A stretch of 64,000 nucleotides of DNA from Deltaproteobacteria bacterium. GTDB lineage: Bacteria > Myxococcota_A > Polyangia > Haliangiales > JADYYK01. The stretch is taken from contig JADYYK010000154.1 in the NCBI GenBank assembly GCA_020853705.1, positions 1 through 64,000 on the forward strand. The letters are read 5' to 3'. Each line of letters starts with the position of its first letter. The stretch's first letter is position 1. The notes under the pieces were generated by a model. That model ran no database searches. It had not been told where the DNA came from and was given only the letters and a program-made list of their open reading frames with translations. This document shows, piece after piece, positions 1-14,249 of this stretch. The translations under genes and the position numbers were made by a program.

Positions 1-3827
<3,827 letters not shown>

Positions 3828-3865
3828 GGACCCTCTCCCACTGCCCTGACCAGCGCGAAGCACCT

Positions 3866-3895
3866 CGTTTACTACCCGACCTCGCGCCCTGTCAA
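3866..3895 (-). promoter_or_regulatory. Candidate sigma70-type promoter for beta-propeller/TPR operon
   Basis: On the minus strand TTGACA (3895-3890) is followed by TAAACG after 18 bases (3871-3866), or by TAGTAA after 15 bases (3874-3869). The predicted transcript would start near 3860 and carry a leader of about 30 bases containing the GGGAGAGGG ribosome-binding stretch before the GTG at 3827. Confidence 0.5.
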
Positions 3896-3944
3896 TCGCC
3901 GCACCGCGTCGCGCGACCACACTTTGCCACCTCGGCCGGGCCGA

Positions 3945-5165
3945 CTACGGCCCGGCCGCCACGGGCAGCCCGAACAGCTCGACCGCCCCCGCGACGCCCT
4001 TGAGCCGGTGCGCGCCCAGCGCCACCAACGCGTCGGCGGGCAGCCCCGACACGCGCACGAAGCTCTCGGTCAGCAGCACATCGACGCCCAGCGTGCGGGT
4101 CATCGCCTCGACCCGACAGGCCTCGTTGACCACCGCCCCGATGACCGTGAAATCGAGCCGATTCTGCGCCCCGATGTTGCCGTAGCTGACCTCGCCCTGG
4201 TGCAGCGCGATGCCCAGCCCCAGCGCCGCCTCGCCGCGCCCCGCGCGCTCGCGGTTGAGCCGCGCCAGGTTGGCGCGGACGTCCGCCACCGCCGCCAGCG
4301 CGCGCGCGCACGCCGCCGCCACGCCGCCCGCGTCCACCGGGAAGATGGCCAGGATGGCATCGCCGATGAACTTCAGCACCTCGCCGCCGCGCTGATCGAC
4401 CGGCGACGCCACCGCGTCGAAGTACGCGTCCAGCACCTCGACCACCTCGCGCGCGGGGCGCACATCCGACAGCGTGGTGAAGCCCTGCATGTCGCAGTAC
4501 CAGACCACCGCGTGCAAGGTCTCCGCGGTGCCGCGCCGGAACGCCCCCGCCAGGATGCGCCGCGAGGCGTTGCCGCCCAGGTACGACGCCAGCAGCGCGC
4601 GCGCCGTCAGCTTGCTGGCCTCCAGCGCACAGCGCAGCGAGATCAGCGGCAGCAGCGCGCGTAGCGCTACCACGTCCTCGTCCGCGAAGCCGCGCGCCTC
4701 GTCGGTCGCGAACGAGATCCACTGCCGGCCCCAGTAGGCGTGCTCGGTGTCGGCCGACAGCCCCTGGCGCACGTCGAGCGGAAAGCACAGATAGTCGACG
4801 GCGCCGGCGTCCGCCATCTCGTCCAGGAACTTGTAGGGCAGCTCGGCGCGCGGGCCATCGAGGCGCACATGCACCTCGGGCACCCCGAGCTCGATCACAG
4901 CGTGCGGCGCGCTGCCCAGGTAGACCTGCTGGTTGCGGATGGTGGCCTCGCGCGGGATGGCCTGGATCGGCTTGCCGCGGACCCAGATGAGGTGCACCCC
5001 GGCCCACTCCGGCCCCAGCGCGTGCAGCGCGGTGCTGGCGCGCGACAGCGGCAGCCCCTCGGCCAGCAGCGCGTCGACCAAGGTCTGCAGCACGCCCGTC
5101 GCCTGCCCCTCGGTGCGCCCGTCGCACAGCGCCGCGGCGACCCGCTCGTGCGCGCCGGCGTGCAT
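3945..5165 (-). CDS. Class III adenylate cyclase with N-terminal sensor region
   Basis: A 406-residue protein predicted to make cyclic AMP from ATP. Residues 1 to about 200 form an unassigned N-terminal region of the type found in single-component bacterial cyclases. The catalytic domain follows: the first metal-binding Asp lies in WYCDMQGFT (about 225) and the second in LKFIGDAIL (about 269). The substrate-selecting Lys (LKFIGD) and Asp (RLDFTVIG, about 335) favour adenine. The transition-state Asn and Arg are in VVNEACRVE (about 346). No transmembrane segment is seen. The ATG overlaps the TGA of the upstream methyltransferase gene (TGATG), which fixes this start and indicates coupling. Confidence 0.9.
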   Translation of the reverse strand: MHAGAHERVAAALCDGRTEGQATGVLQTLVDALLAEGLPLSRASTALHALGPEWAGVHLIWVRGKPIQAIPREATIRNQQVYLGSAPHAVIELGVPEVHVRLDGPRAELPYKFLDEMADAGAVDYLCFPLDVRQGLSADTEHAYWGRQWISFATDEARGFADEDVVALRALLPLISLRCALEASKLTARALLASYLGGNASRRILAGAFRRGTAETLHAVVWYCDMQGFTTLSDVRPAREVVEVLDAYFDAVASPVDQRGGEVLKFIGDAILAIFPVDAGGVAAACARALAAVADVRANLARLNRERAGRGEAALGLGIALHQGEVSYGNIGAQNRLDFTVIGAVVNEACRVEAMTRTLGVDVLLTESFVRVSGLPADALVALGAHRLKGVAGAVELFGLPVAAGP

Positions 5166-6025
5166 CAGGCGGCCCGCGCGCTGACCACCCAGGTGCTCGA
5201 CCCGGCGAAGACGCCGGCCTCGCTGGCCAGCGGCGTCAGCGCCTCGCGCAGCGCGGCCATCACCTGGGGCCGCAGCCGCTCGGCCTCGGCCCCGGCCAGG
5301 CGCATGACCTCGCCGGCCGGCCCCAGCGCCAGCGCGAACTCGATGGCCTGGTCGACATCGCGCCCGATGCGCAGCGGCAGCTCCAGCCGCGTCAGCGTGA
5401 CGTCGTCGAAGCCGGCCGCCAGCAGGATGCTGGTCAGGGTGTCGGCGTCGGCCATCGAGAACGGCCCCGGCCCGCAGGTCGGGGCGTTGTCCTTGTTCTC
5501 CTGCGGCACCAGCCCCTTCACGATGAGCTCGGCCAGGTGAAAGCACGGGTTGTCGTCGCGCCGCCGCCACACCGTCTTGACCAGGCGCGCGCCCGGCCTC
5601 AGCGCGCGCCGCAGGTTGCGCAGCGCGCGCACCGGGCTGGCGAAGAACATGGTGCCGAAGCGCGCGAAGGCGTGGTCGTAGGGTCCGCCGAGGTCGTCGC
5701 TCTCGACGTCGGCGGTCATGAAGCGCGCGTTCTTGACCCCCGCGCGCGCCGCGGCGCTGCTGGCGTCGGCGATGAAGCGGGCGGCGGCGTCGACCCCGAC
5801 CGCCTCGCCGCCGTCACCGACCAGGCGCGCCAGGTCGAGCGTGGTGCCGCCGAACCCGCAGCCGACGTCGAGCACGCGCCCGCCCGTCGGCGGCGGATGG
5901 CTGGCCATCGCGACCTCGCCGTGCTTGCCCAGGTTGAGCTCGACGAGATCGCGAAAGCGCACGAACTTGTCGAACAGCACCGTGTTCCACGCCTCGATCG
6001 CCTCACTGTTCCCGGGGGCCGCCAT
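5165..6025 (-). CDS. Class I SAM-dependent methyltransferase
   Basis: A 286-residue soluble protein with a Rossmann-type SAM-binding domain: motif I is VLDVGCGFGGTTLDLA (about residues 50-65), followed by an acidic loop (AVGVDAAARFI) and motif II-like ARFMTADVESDD. The C-terminal half is unassigned and probably sets substrate choice; the substrate cannot be read from sequence. The start is the ATG at 6025, with a TAGCAT -10-like hexamer only 6 bases upstream and no obvious ribosome-binding site. Its stop overlaps the start of the adenylate cyclase gene, so the pair forms a two-gene operon. Small-molecule O- or C-methylation is more likely than RNA methylation, but this is weak. Confidence 0.85.
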   Translation of the reverse strand: MAAPGNSEAIEAWNTVLFDKFVRFRDLVELNLGKHGEVAMASHPPPTGGRVLDVGCGFGGTTLDLARLVGDGGEAVGVDAAARFIADASSAAARAGVKNARFMTADVESDDLGGPYDHAFARFGTMFFASPVRALRNLRRALRPGARLVKTVWRRRDDNPCFHLAELIVKGLVPQENKDNAPTCGPGPFSMADADTLTSILLAAGFDDVTLTRLELPLRIGRDVDQAIEFALALGPAGEVMRLAGAEAERLRPQVMAALREALTPLASEAGVFAGSSTWVVSARAA

Positions 6026-6069
6026 GGCCTGATGCTATCCGACCCGGCGCTGCCGGGGTAGGCTGGGGC

Positions 6070-6798
6070 GTGTTCGGCCTGATCGACTGGTGGCGGCGCC
6101 GTAGCGCCCGCGGGCGCGCCTTCGACCCGGCCTGGCGCGCCATCCTGGAGGCCCACGTGCCGTTCTACCCGGCCCTCACTGGCCCCGTGCGCGAGCGCTT
6201 CGAGACCGCCCTCAAGGTCTTCCTGCTGACCAAGCACTGGATCGCCGCCGGCGGCATGGTGATCGATGACGAGGTCAAGGTCGTGATCTCCGCCGCCGCC
6301 GCGCGCCTGGTCATGAACCGCCCGCGCGATCACTACCAGCGCCTGACCGAGATCGTGGTGTACCCGTCGCACTACGTGCACCCCGGCGGCGACGGCATCA
6401 TCTTCGGCGAGGCGCAGTCGTGGGGCACCGTGGTGCTGTCGTACGACGCCACCACCCACGGCATGAAGAACCCCGGCGACGGCCACGACACCGCGCTGCA
6501 CGAGTTCGCCCACGTGCTCGACGCCGCCGACGGCAAGTTCGACGGCACCCCGGTGCTGGACCACCTGACCAGCTATGCGCCGTGGACGCGCGTGATGTCG
6601 GCCGAGTTCCTGCGCCTGCGCAAGAAGGTCGCGCGCCGCGGCGTGCTGCGCCGCTACGGCGCCACCAACGAGGCCGAGTTCTTCGCCGTCGCCAGCGAGG
6701 CCTTCTTCGAGAAGCCGCGCCAGCTCCGGGACCGTCACCCCGACCTGTACGCCGTGCTGCGCGACTACTACGCCAGCGACCCGGCGTCTGACGTCTGA
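6070..6798 (+). CDS. mtfA: MtfA-like zinc metallopeptidase (M90 family)
   Basis: A 242-residue protein from a GTG start, close to the length of E. coli MtfA. It carries the zinc-peptidase signature HEFAH (about residues 141-145) with a downstream Glu-rich helix (NEAEFFAVASEAFFE) that supplies the third ligand, and the family's N-terminal FxxLLTKHW-like region (LKVFLLTKHW). In enterobacteria MtfA binds the glucose repressor Mlc and controls ptsG; whether that role applies here is unknown, since no Mlc or PTS gene is visible. The reading frame runs into a heptamer repeat array and its stop codon (TGA) is formed by the second repeat unit, so the last residues (SDV) are repeat-encoded. Confidence 0.85.
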   Translation: MFGLIDWWRRRSARGRAFDPAWRAILEAHVPFYPALTGPVRERFETALKVFLLTKHWIAAGGMVIDDEVKVVISAAAARLVMNRPRDHYQRLTEIVVYPSHYVHPGGDGIIFGEAQSWGTVVLSYDATTHGMKNPGDGHDTALHEFAHVLDAADGKFDGTPVLDHLTSYAPWTRVMSAEFLRLRKKVARRGVLRRYGATNEAEFFAVASEAFFEKPRQLRDRHPDLYAVLRDYYASDPASDV

Positions 6799-6862
6799 CG
6801 TCTGACGTCTGACGTCTGACGTCTGACGTCTGACGTCTGACGTCTGACGCCTGACGCCTGAG
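6786..6862. repeat. Heptamer tandem array GTCTGAC (9 perfect + 2 variant copies)
   Basis: Nine perfect GTCTGAC units (6786-6848) are followed by GCCTGAC and GCCTGAG. The array sits between convergent mtfA and glnS and supplies the mtfA stop codon. Each junction creates the palindrome GACGTC. With a 7-base period, a copy-number change would not alter the mtfA product, because TGA occurs in the second unit. Confidence 0.97.
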
Positions 6863-6870
6863 GGGACAAG

Positions 6871-6911
6871 TGCCACCTGATCCTGGTCGCGTAGCTGCCA
6901 CCTGATCCAGG

Positions 6912-6913
<2 letters not shown>
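6871..6913. repeat. Two imperfect 18-bp direct repeats at the glnS 3' end
   Basis: TGCCACCTGATCCTGGTC at 6871-6888 recurs with one mismatch at 6896-6913, 25 bases further on. The second copy holds the dyad ACCTG-ATC-CAGGT and overlaps the glnS stop codon. This could be part of an intergenic repeat family or a weak terminator. Confidence 0.75.
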
Positions 6914-9209
<2,296 letters not shown>

Positions 9210-9260
9210 GGCGGCGCGCAGCATACACCGCGTCAGTTGCGGTGATATCATCGCGTGGGC

Positions 9261-9932
9261 ATGGTCTGGCGAGGTCTCGGGCTGCTCATGCTGACGCTGG
9301 GGGCGGCGTGCTCGCGGCCCGTGGCGCGGCGTACCTGGGTCTTCGAGGTCCCCGGCCACGGCGGCTATCGTCACCCGGCGCGCGTCGCCGCCGCCGATGT
9401 CGGCCCCGCGCTGGCGGTCATCCCGGCCTACGACCGCGCCGGCCTCGCCGCCACCATCGCGCGCACCCTGGGGCGCATCGGCCCCGACGAGGTGGTCTAC
9501 TACCGCCATCCCCACGGCGGCGCCTGGCTGTTCGGCGTGCGCGGCCAGGAGCTGATCGCCCAGGGCTACGGCCTGCGCCACGGCGAGCACCACTACTCGC
9601 TGCCGCCCGAGCCCGGCAAGCCGCCGCCGCGCCTGGTCGGCCCGGTCAAGGTGGTCGACCCCGGCCCCACCGAGCCCAGCGGCCACGACTACCCCGAGCT
9701 GATGGTGATCTCGTCGATCGCCGTCGATCAGTACCTGTTCGTCGGCGGCCAGTTTCTCGGCGTGGTGCGCGCCGGCCAGTCGGCCACCTTCAGGGTCCCG
9801 GCCGGCCGCGTCGCCGTCACCGCCACCGACGACCGCGCCGGCGAGGTCAACCCGATGGCGCAGCAGTTCGAGTTCATCGCCGGCCGGCGCCACGACCTCC
9901 TCATCATGCCCTGGCTGGGCAACCTCCGATGA
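9261..9932 (+). CDS. Predicted exported lipoprotein, function unknown
   Basis: A 223-residue protein beginning MVWRGLGLLMLTLGAACSRP, a short signal sequence ending in a possible lipobox Cys. A GTG six bases upstream is also in frame, but TATCAT (9246-9251) sits nine bases before the ATG, which favours the ATG. The mature part has a His/Tyr-rich segment (VVYYRHPHGGAWLFGVRGQ) and a C-terminal beta-rich region (VGGQFLGVVRAGQSATFRVPAGRVAVTATD) resembling PEGA-like surface folds. The last bases overlap the next gene (ATGA), indicating a two-gene envelope operon. No catalytic motif is recognised. Confidence 0.7.
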   Translation: MVWRGLGLLMLTLGAACSRPVARRTWVFEVPGHGGYRHPARVAAADVGPALAVIPAYDRAGLAATIARTLGRIGPDEVVYYRHPHGGAWLFGVRGQELIAQGYGLRHGEHHYSLPPEPGKPPPRLVGPVKVVDPGPTEPSGHDYPELMVISSIAVDQYLFVGGQFLGVVRAGQSATFRVPAGRVAVTATDDRAGEVNPMAQQFEFIAGRRHDLLIMPWLGNLR

Positions 9933-10618
9933 CCCGCAGGCTCGCCGTCGTCGTCGTCGCCGTCGCCGTCCTCGCCTCGGCTGCGCTCGGCGCCAGCGGC
10001 TGCACCTCGTTCTCGAGCTACCAGACCGCGCGCATGCTGGCCCCGCGCCAGCTCTCGGTCGGCGGCGCCCTCGCCGTGGCCACGCACTACCGCGGCGTCG
10101 CCACCCCCGAGGTGCCACCCGGCGTGCAGGGCCGCGCCGTCCTCATCGAGGGCCTGGCCCGCTTCGGCGTCACCGAGCGCCTCGAGGCCGGCCTCAAGCT
10201 CGGCTACGCGCGCAGTTTCGGCGACCTCGAGCTGTCGCTCGAGCAGGCCTTCGTCGACGCCAAGCTGTCGCTGCTGCCCGAGCAGCTGGCCGTGGCGCTG
10301 CCCATCGGCGGCACCCTGATCGACGGTGAGGCCTTCGACCTGCAGACCCAGCCCGGCGTCATCTGGACCGCGACGCTGGGCCGTCGCCTCGAGCTCGACA
10401 GCGCCTTCAAGCTGGTGCTGGTCAAGACCCGCGGCGAGGCCAGCCTGGGCTCGCTGGGTGCCGCCGCCGTGGTCGGCGTGCGCATCCGCAGCGATCACCA
10501 CCGCGTCGAGCTGCACCCCGAGGTCGGCGTCCACGTCGCCGACCTCGACGACGATCACGTCGCCTTCGGTGACTCGCTCATCCTCGGGATTGGACTCGGG
10601 GTCTTCTTCACCCCGTGA
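9929..10618 (+). CDS. Putative outer-membrane beta-barrel lipoprotein
   Basis: A 229-residue protein with a hydrophobic signal and lipobox-like Cys (SAALGASGCTSFSSYQ). After the Cys come YQTARMLAPRQLSVGGALAV and repeated amphipathic strand pairs (TERLEAGLKLGYARSFG, GRRLELDSAFKLVL, HHRVELHPEVGVHV), ending in a hydrophobic aromatic tail with terminal Phe-Phe-Thr-Pro. This pattern fits small outer-membrane barrels seen in predatory and soil deltaproteobacteria. Its ATG overlaps the stop of the upstream lipoprotein gene, so both are probably made together and may share a complex. Function is not recognised; a porin or transport role is possible. Confidence 0.7.
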   Translation: MTRRLAVVVVAVAVLASAALGASGCTSFSSYQTARMLAPRQLSVGGALAVATHYRGVATPEVPPGVQGRAVLIEGLARFGVTERLEAGLKLGYARSFGDLELSLEQAFVDAKLSLLPEQLAVALPIGGTLIDGEAFDLQTQPGVIWTATLGRRLELDSAFKLVLVKTRGEASLGSLGAAAVVGVRIRSDHHRVELHPEVGVHVADLDDDHVAFGDSLILGIGLGVFFTP

Positions 10619-10706
10619 TCCCGGGAATGGCGGCCCCGGCTGCGCCGTCTCTCCATCACTTGATCGCGCGCATGGCCTCGATGAAGATGCGCGCCGGAGG
10701 TGAGCG

Positions 10707-11090
10707 ATGCGCAAGGTGGCAACTGGTAGCAAGCTGGCTCTGGCGTTGTGCATGGTGGCCGCGCTGGCCACGTCGGTCCTGGCCGAGCCCTCGGTCGAGC
10801 TGAAGGCGGCCAAGGCGATCGTCAAGCACGAGGCGGTCGATCCGCAGACCGAGTTCGCCGTGGGCGACACCGTGTTCGTGTGGTCGAAGCTCCTTGGCCT
10901 CAAGGACAAGACCGCCACCCACGTGTGGAAGAAGGACGGCAAGGAGGTCTGGCGCATGGACCACACCGTCAAGAACAACAGCTACCGCACCTACTCCAAG
11001 CGGCGCTCGATCAAGGCCGGGGCCTGGTCGGTCGAGGTCCTCGACGACACCGGCAAGTCGCTCGGCGAGCTCAGCTTCACCGTCAAGTAG
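10707..11090 (+). CDS. Secreted DUF2914-like protein
   Basis: A 127-residue protein with a clear signal peptide (MRKVATGSKLALALCMVAAL, cleavage after SVLA). The mature domain matches the DUF2914 pattern by eye: VFVWSKLLGLKDKTATHVW, a short strand with KEVWRMDHTV, then SYRTYSKRRSIKAGAWSVEVLD and a C-terminal GKSLGELSFTVK strand. DUF2914 domains form small beta-sandwiches, often on exported or membrane proteins, with no defined reaction. The start is supported by the GGAGGTGA ribosome-binding site just before the ATG. It stands alone, convergent with the monooxygenase gene. Confidence 0.8.
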   Translation: MRKVATGSKLALALCMVAALATSVLAEPSVELKAAKAIVKHEAVDPQTEFAVGDTVFVWSKLLGLKDKTATHVWKKDGKEVWRMDHTVKNNSYRTYSKRRSIKAGAWSVEVLDDTGKSLGELSFTVK

Positions 11091-11102
11091 GCGTCCCCGC
11101 CC

Positions 11103-12800
11103 TCAGCCCAGCGCGGCCGGGCGCAGCTTGAAGATCCGGTTGAGGTGGCCGAGCAGCGCCTCCTCGTCCGCCGGCTGGCTGCGGAACCCCACGTAGAGAT
11201 CCGGCCTGAGCAGGTACAGACACTCGGCCTGCGCGCCGTAGCGCTCCTCCAGATCACCGTCGACGTCGTGGAGCACGCTGCCCGACCAGTCCAGCGCCGC
11301 CGGCCGCTCGGCGCCCGGCACCACCACGTGCACCGCGATGACGTCGGCGAAGCGACGCTGCACCGCCTGCGCGATGGTGGCCAGGCGCTGGTAGCCCTCC
11401 AGGGTGGCGGCGCGGCCGTCGAACAGCAGCAGCAGGTGGCGATGATCCATGAGCTCGAGCAGGCGACTGGCCCCGGACCGCCCGTGCGCCGACACCACGT
11501 GGGCGTCGGGCGCTCGCTCGCCGGGGCCCGGCGCCAGCGCGAAGTGGCGCCACGCGCGCACCGTCGGGGTCTCCTCGGCGGCGTCGCGCCCGACCCGCGC
11601 GCCCAGCACGCTGCGGGTGTGCTCGCCCACGATGGGGCTGTGCTTGTAGTTCAGGGTCAGCTCGGCGGTGGTGCGCACCAGGCGCGCCTGAACCACCTCG
11701 AGGCTGGTCAGGAAGCCGGCCACGGCGTTGCGCAGCACCCGCGCCACCGGCGACTTCAGCGTGGCCACCCGGGTGGCATAGTCGGTCGCGCGCAGCAGGC
11801 CCTCGCCGATGCCGTGGCGCTCGCTGTGATAGCTGTCGAGCAGCCGGTCATCGGCTTTGCCGGTCGCCACCAGGGCCAGCTTCCAGGCCAGGTTGTGCGC
11901 GTCCTGCAGCCCGGTGTTCATGCCCTGACCGCCCACCGGGCTGTGGATGTGGGCGGCGTCGCCGGCCAGCAGCACGCGCCCGACGCGGTAGCGCTCGACC
12001 TGGCGGGCGTGGACGCGGAAGCGCGCCAGCCAGCGTGGATCGCTGACGGTGCAGGCGCGCCCGCTGCGCTCGCGCAGCGCGACCTCGATGTCCTCGCGCG
12101 TGGGCGGCTCGTCACCCGGCGGCGCCGTCATGATGATGCGCCAGCGGTCGTCGGGCATCGGGAAGCAGGCCGCCAGCCCGCTGGCCGAGAAGAACGTGGT
12201 CACCGCGTCGTGGCCGACGTCCCAGGCCACGCGCACGTCGGCCAGCATGAAGGGCTCGTCGAAGGCGTCACCGGGGAAGTCGAGGCCGATCTCCTTGCGC
12301 ACCTTGCTGTGCGCACCATCGCAGCCGACCACCCAGGCCGCGCGCACGGCCTCCTCCCCACCCGCGCTGCTCAGGGTCACGTTGACGCCGTCATCGTCAT
12401 CGCCCTGGCGCAGCGCGGTGACCTCGACGCCGCGCTCGATGCGCCCGCCCAGGGCCTCGAAGCGCGCCGCCAGCACCGCCTCGGTGTCGCACTGCGGGAT
12501 CGAGAGCAGGAACGGATAGCGGGTGTCGAGCTCGTCGAAGCTGGCCGTCGTCACCAGCCTGCCATCCCCATACAGCTTCACCCGCGACACCTGCAGGCCG
12601 CGCGCGCACAGCTGGTCGGCGACGCCCAGCGGCTCCAGCGCCTCCAGGCTGCGGGCGTGCACCACGATGGCCTTCGACAGCGGCGACGGCGCGCTCGCCT
12701 TGTCGATCAGCCGCGCGCGCAGGCCATGGCGCAGGAGCTCGCACCCCAGCATCAGCCCCGTCGGCCCAGCCCCCACCACCAGCACCGTCTGCATCGGCAT
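11103..12800 (-). CDS. FAD-dependent aromatic monooxygenase (class A flavin hydroxylase type)
   Basis: A 565-residue NAD(P)H/FAD hydroxylase of the phenol hydroxylase/MhpA/polyketide-hydroxylase superfamily. The dinucleotide-binding motif VVGAGPTGLMLGCELLRHG starts at about residue 7, the DG motif is VVGCDGAHSKVRKEIG, and the FAD ribityl motif is VLLAGDAAHIHSPVGGQGMN. About 180 C-terminal residues form a thioredoxin-like cap (VLHDVDGDLEERYGAQAECLYLLRPDLYVGF), as in polyketide hydroxylases. The substrate is not predictable: there are no ring-cleavage or polyketide genes nearby. The start ATG gives MPMQTVLVVGAG. The gene is divergent from the membrane protein gene, with overlapping -10 elements. 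Confidence 0.88.
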   Translation of the reverse strand: MPMQTVLVVGAGPTGLMLGCELLRHGLRARLIDKASAPSPLSKAIVVHARSLEALEPLGVADQLCARGLQVSRVKLYGDGRLVTTASFDELDTRYPFLLSIPQCDTEAVLAARFEALGGRIERGVEVTALRQGDDDDGVNVTLSSAGGEEAVRAAWVVGCDGAHSKVRKEIGLDFPGDAFDEPFMLADVRVAWDVGHDAVTTFFSASGLAACFPMPDDRWRIIMTAPPGDEPPTREDIEVALRERSGRACTVSDPRWLARFRVHARQVERYRVGRVLLAGDAAHIHSPVGGQGMNTGLQDAHNLAWKLALVATGKADDRLLDSYHSERHGIGEGLLRATDYATRVATLKSPVARVLRNAVAGFLTSLEVVQARLVRTTAELTLNYKHSPIVGEHTRSVLGARVGRDAAEETPTVRAWRHFALAPGPGERAPDAHVVSAHGRSGASRLLELMDHRHLLLLFDGRAATLEGYQRLATIAQAVQRRFADVIAVHVVVPGAERPAALDWSGSVLHDVDGDLEERYGAQAECLYLLRPDLYVGFRSQPADEEALLGHLNRIFKLRPAALG

Positions 12801-12808
12801 GGCGCCAT

Positions 12809-12816
12809 CGTATACT
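12809..12816. promoter_or_regulatory. Overlapping divergent -10 elements (CGTATACT)
   Basis: TATACT (12811-12816) reads rightwards toward the membrane protein gene, which has a GGGAGG ribosome-binding site. TATACG (12814-12809) reads leftwards and ends 8 bases before the monooxygenase ATG. The two promoters would compete for polymerase. -35 elements are not clear. Confidence 0.4.
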
Positions 12817-12842
12817 GCGCCGCGTCCACGGGAGGCGTGCAC

Positions 12843-13733
12843 ATGGGGTTCTTCGCGAGCTTCGGCAGGGGCTGGTCGTTCATGAAGGCGGCGTTCAGGA
12901 TGGCGGGTCGCGAGCGCAAGCTGCTGGCGCCAGCGGTCTACCTGGTGATGGTCAGCATCCTGTACTGGGTCGCCGTCGTGGTCGGCATCCTCGCCGCCGA
13001 CGCCGAGCAGTGGTCGAACGGCACCTGGGCGCTGGTGGGCAGCATCGCCACGCTGGGCTCGTTCCTGATCTTCTATTTCTTCTGCGGGATGATGGTGAAC
13101 ATGATCGACGTCTACCTCAAGGGCGGCAAGCCGTCGCTGGGGGAGGGCGCCAAGGACGCCGGCAAGAACTTCCTGGCCATCTTCGTGCTCGCCATCATCT
13201 CGACCATCGTCAACATGATCACGAGCTCGATGCGACGCGACAAGGGCGTCGCCGGCCGCATCATCGCCGGCATCATCGACACCATCTGGACCACCTTCAC
13301 GTTCCTGCTGCTGCCCGCCATCATCATCGAGGACGCCGGCCTCGGCCAGGCCATGAAGCGGGTGCGCAAGATCCACAAGGGCAACCTGCTGCTCATCGGC
13401 ATCGGTGAGGTCGGCGTGCAGGCGGTCACCAACCTGATCGGCTTCCTGGCCATGCTGGTCGTGTTCGGCGTGATCTGGCTGGCCGCGACCATGCTGACCG
13501 GCACCGCGGCGCTGGTGGTCGCCTTCGTCGTCGGCGGCACCCTGCTGTCGCTGTTCGCCGCCTTCAGCATCTACATCCGCATGTCGTATTACACCTGCCT
13601 CTACGTGTGGGCCGCCGAGACCGAGAAGGTCGCCGACACCGGCCAGCGCATCGAGGTCCGCGCCCCCGGGCCCCTCGGCGAGGCGCTCGGCCCGGCCTGG
13701 GTGCCGTCGCTGCGCCCGACCACGGGCTGGTAG
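12843..13733 (+). CDS. Multi-pass membrane protein, DUF6159-like
   Basis: A 296-residue integral membrane protein starting MGFFASFGRGWSFMKAAFRM after a good GGGAGG ribosome-binding site. It has about six hydrophobic segments in pairs (PAVYLVMVSILYWVAVVVG, STLGSFLIFYFFC-type, FLAIFVLAIISTIVN, TFTFLLLPAIIIEDAG, NLIGFLAMLVVFGVIWLA and a Val/Gly/Leu-rich last one). The N-terminal amphipathic helix followed by membrane helices and the LLLPAIIIED loop recall uncharacterised DUF6159 proteins, an assignment made from memory and not tested. The tail from about residue 255 is soluble. No transporter or enzyme motif is seen. Confidence 0.75.
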   Translation: MGFFASFGRGWSFMKAAFRMAGRERKLLAPAVYLVMVSILYWVAVVVGILAADAEQWSNGTWALVGSIATLGSFLIFYFFCGMMVNMIDVYLKGGKPSLGEGAKDAGKNFLAIFVLAIISTIVNMITSSMRRDKGVAGRIIAGIIDTIWTTFTFLLLPAIIIEDAGLGQAMKRVRKIHKGNLLLIGIGEVGVQAVTNLIGFLAMLVVFGVIWLAATMLTGTAALVVAFVVGGTLLSLFAAFSIYIRMSYYTCLYVWAAETEKVADTGQRIEVRAPGPLGEALGPAWVPSLRPTTGW

Positions 13734-13754
13734 CCGGGCGCGACCCTCGCGGGC

Positions 13755-14132
13755 TCACTTCGCGGAGTGCAGCCCGATGCTGTTGCCCTCGGTGTCGGTG
13801 ATGATGGCCATGTGGCCGGCGCCCTGCATCGGGATCTCGGTCTTGGGCAGCACGATCTTGCCGCCCGCCTTGACCACGCGGCCCAGCGCCGCGGCCAGAT
13901 CCGGATCGCAATTCAGGAAGATCAGCGTCCCCGTCGCGGCGGGCTGGGCGCCCTGGCCCTGCACGATGCAGCCCGAGATCTCGCCCTTGGACCAGTCGGC
14001 GGGGAAGGCGGCCATCTTGCGGCCGGGCGCCTCCATCGGCATCAGCGTGGTGCCCAGCATGGCCTCGTAGAAGGTGCGGGCGCGGGCGAAGTCGGTGGTG
14101 GGGATCTCGAACCAGCTGATGGCGTGCGGCAT
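13755..14132 (-). CDS. VOC (glyoxalase/bleomycin-resistance) family protein
   Basis: A 125-residue single-domain vicinal-oxygen-chelate protein: ISWFEIPTTDFARARTFYEAM at the N-terminus, a central GTLIFLNCDPDLAAALGRV repeat and a C-terminal GHMAIITDTEGNSIGLHS. The C-terminal His and the following acidic residues fit a metal-binding site. Close relatives are often annotated as glyoxalase-like proteins of unknown substrate. An AAGGAG ribosome-binding site precedes the ATG. The gene is divergent from a GlxA-type AraC regulator, which may control it or sense a related reactive compound. Confidence 0.85.
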   Translation of the reverse strand: MPHAISWFEIPTTDFARARTFYEAMLGTTLMPMEAPGRKMAAFPADWSKGEISGCIVQGQGAQPAATGTLIFLNCDPDLAAALGRVVKAGGKIVLPKTEIPMQGAGHMAIITDTEGNSIGLHSAK

Positions 14133-14249
14133 GGGGGCTCCTTGGTGGCGATGGCCGGGGCGCGGGATGCGCGGGCGACCGGCAGGGTAGGGCGCCCGCG
14201 CGCCGTGGGCGAGATGGCAGAAGTGACAATCTGCAGGTATGTTTGCGCC

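Noticed and set aside
6786..6862. Heptamer array as a CRISPR
   Set aside because: Seven-base units are directly adjacent with no spacers and no cas genes are present.
12801..13376. Extended N-terminus for the FAD monooxygenase reaching 13376
   Set aside because: The extra residues are antisense to a convincing membrane-protein gene, and the FAD motif starts properly at the ATG at 12800.
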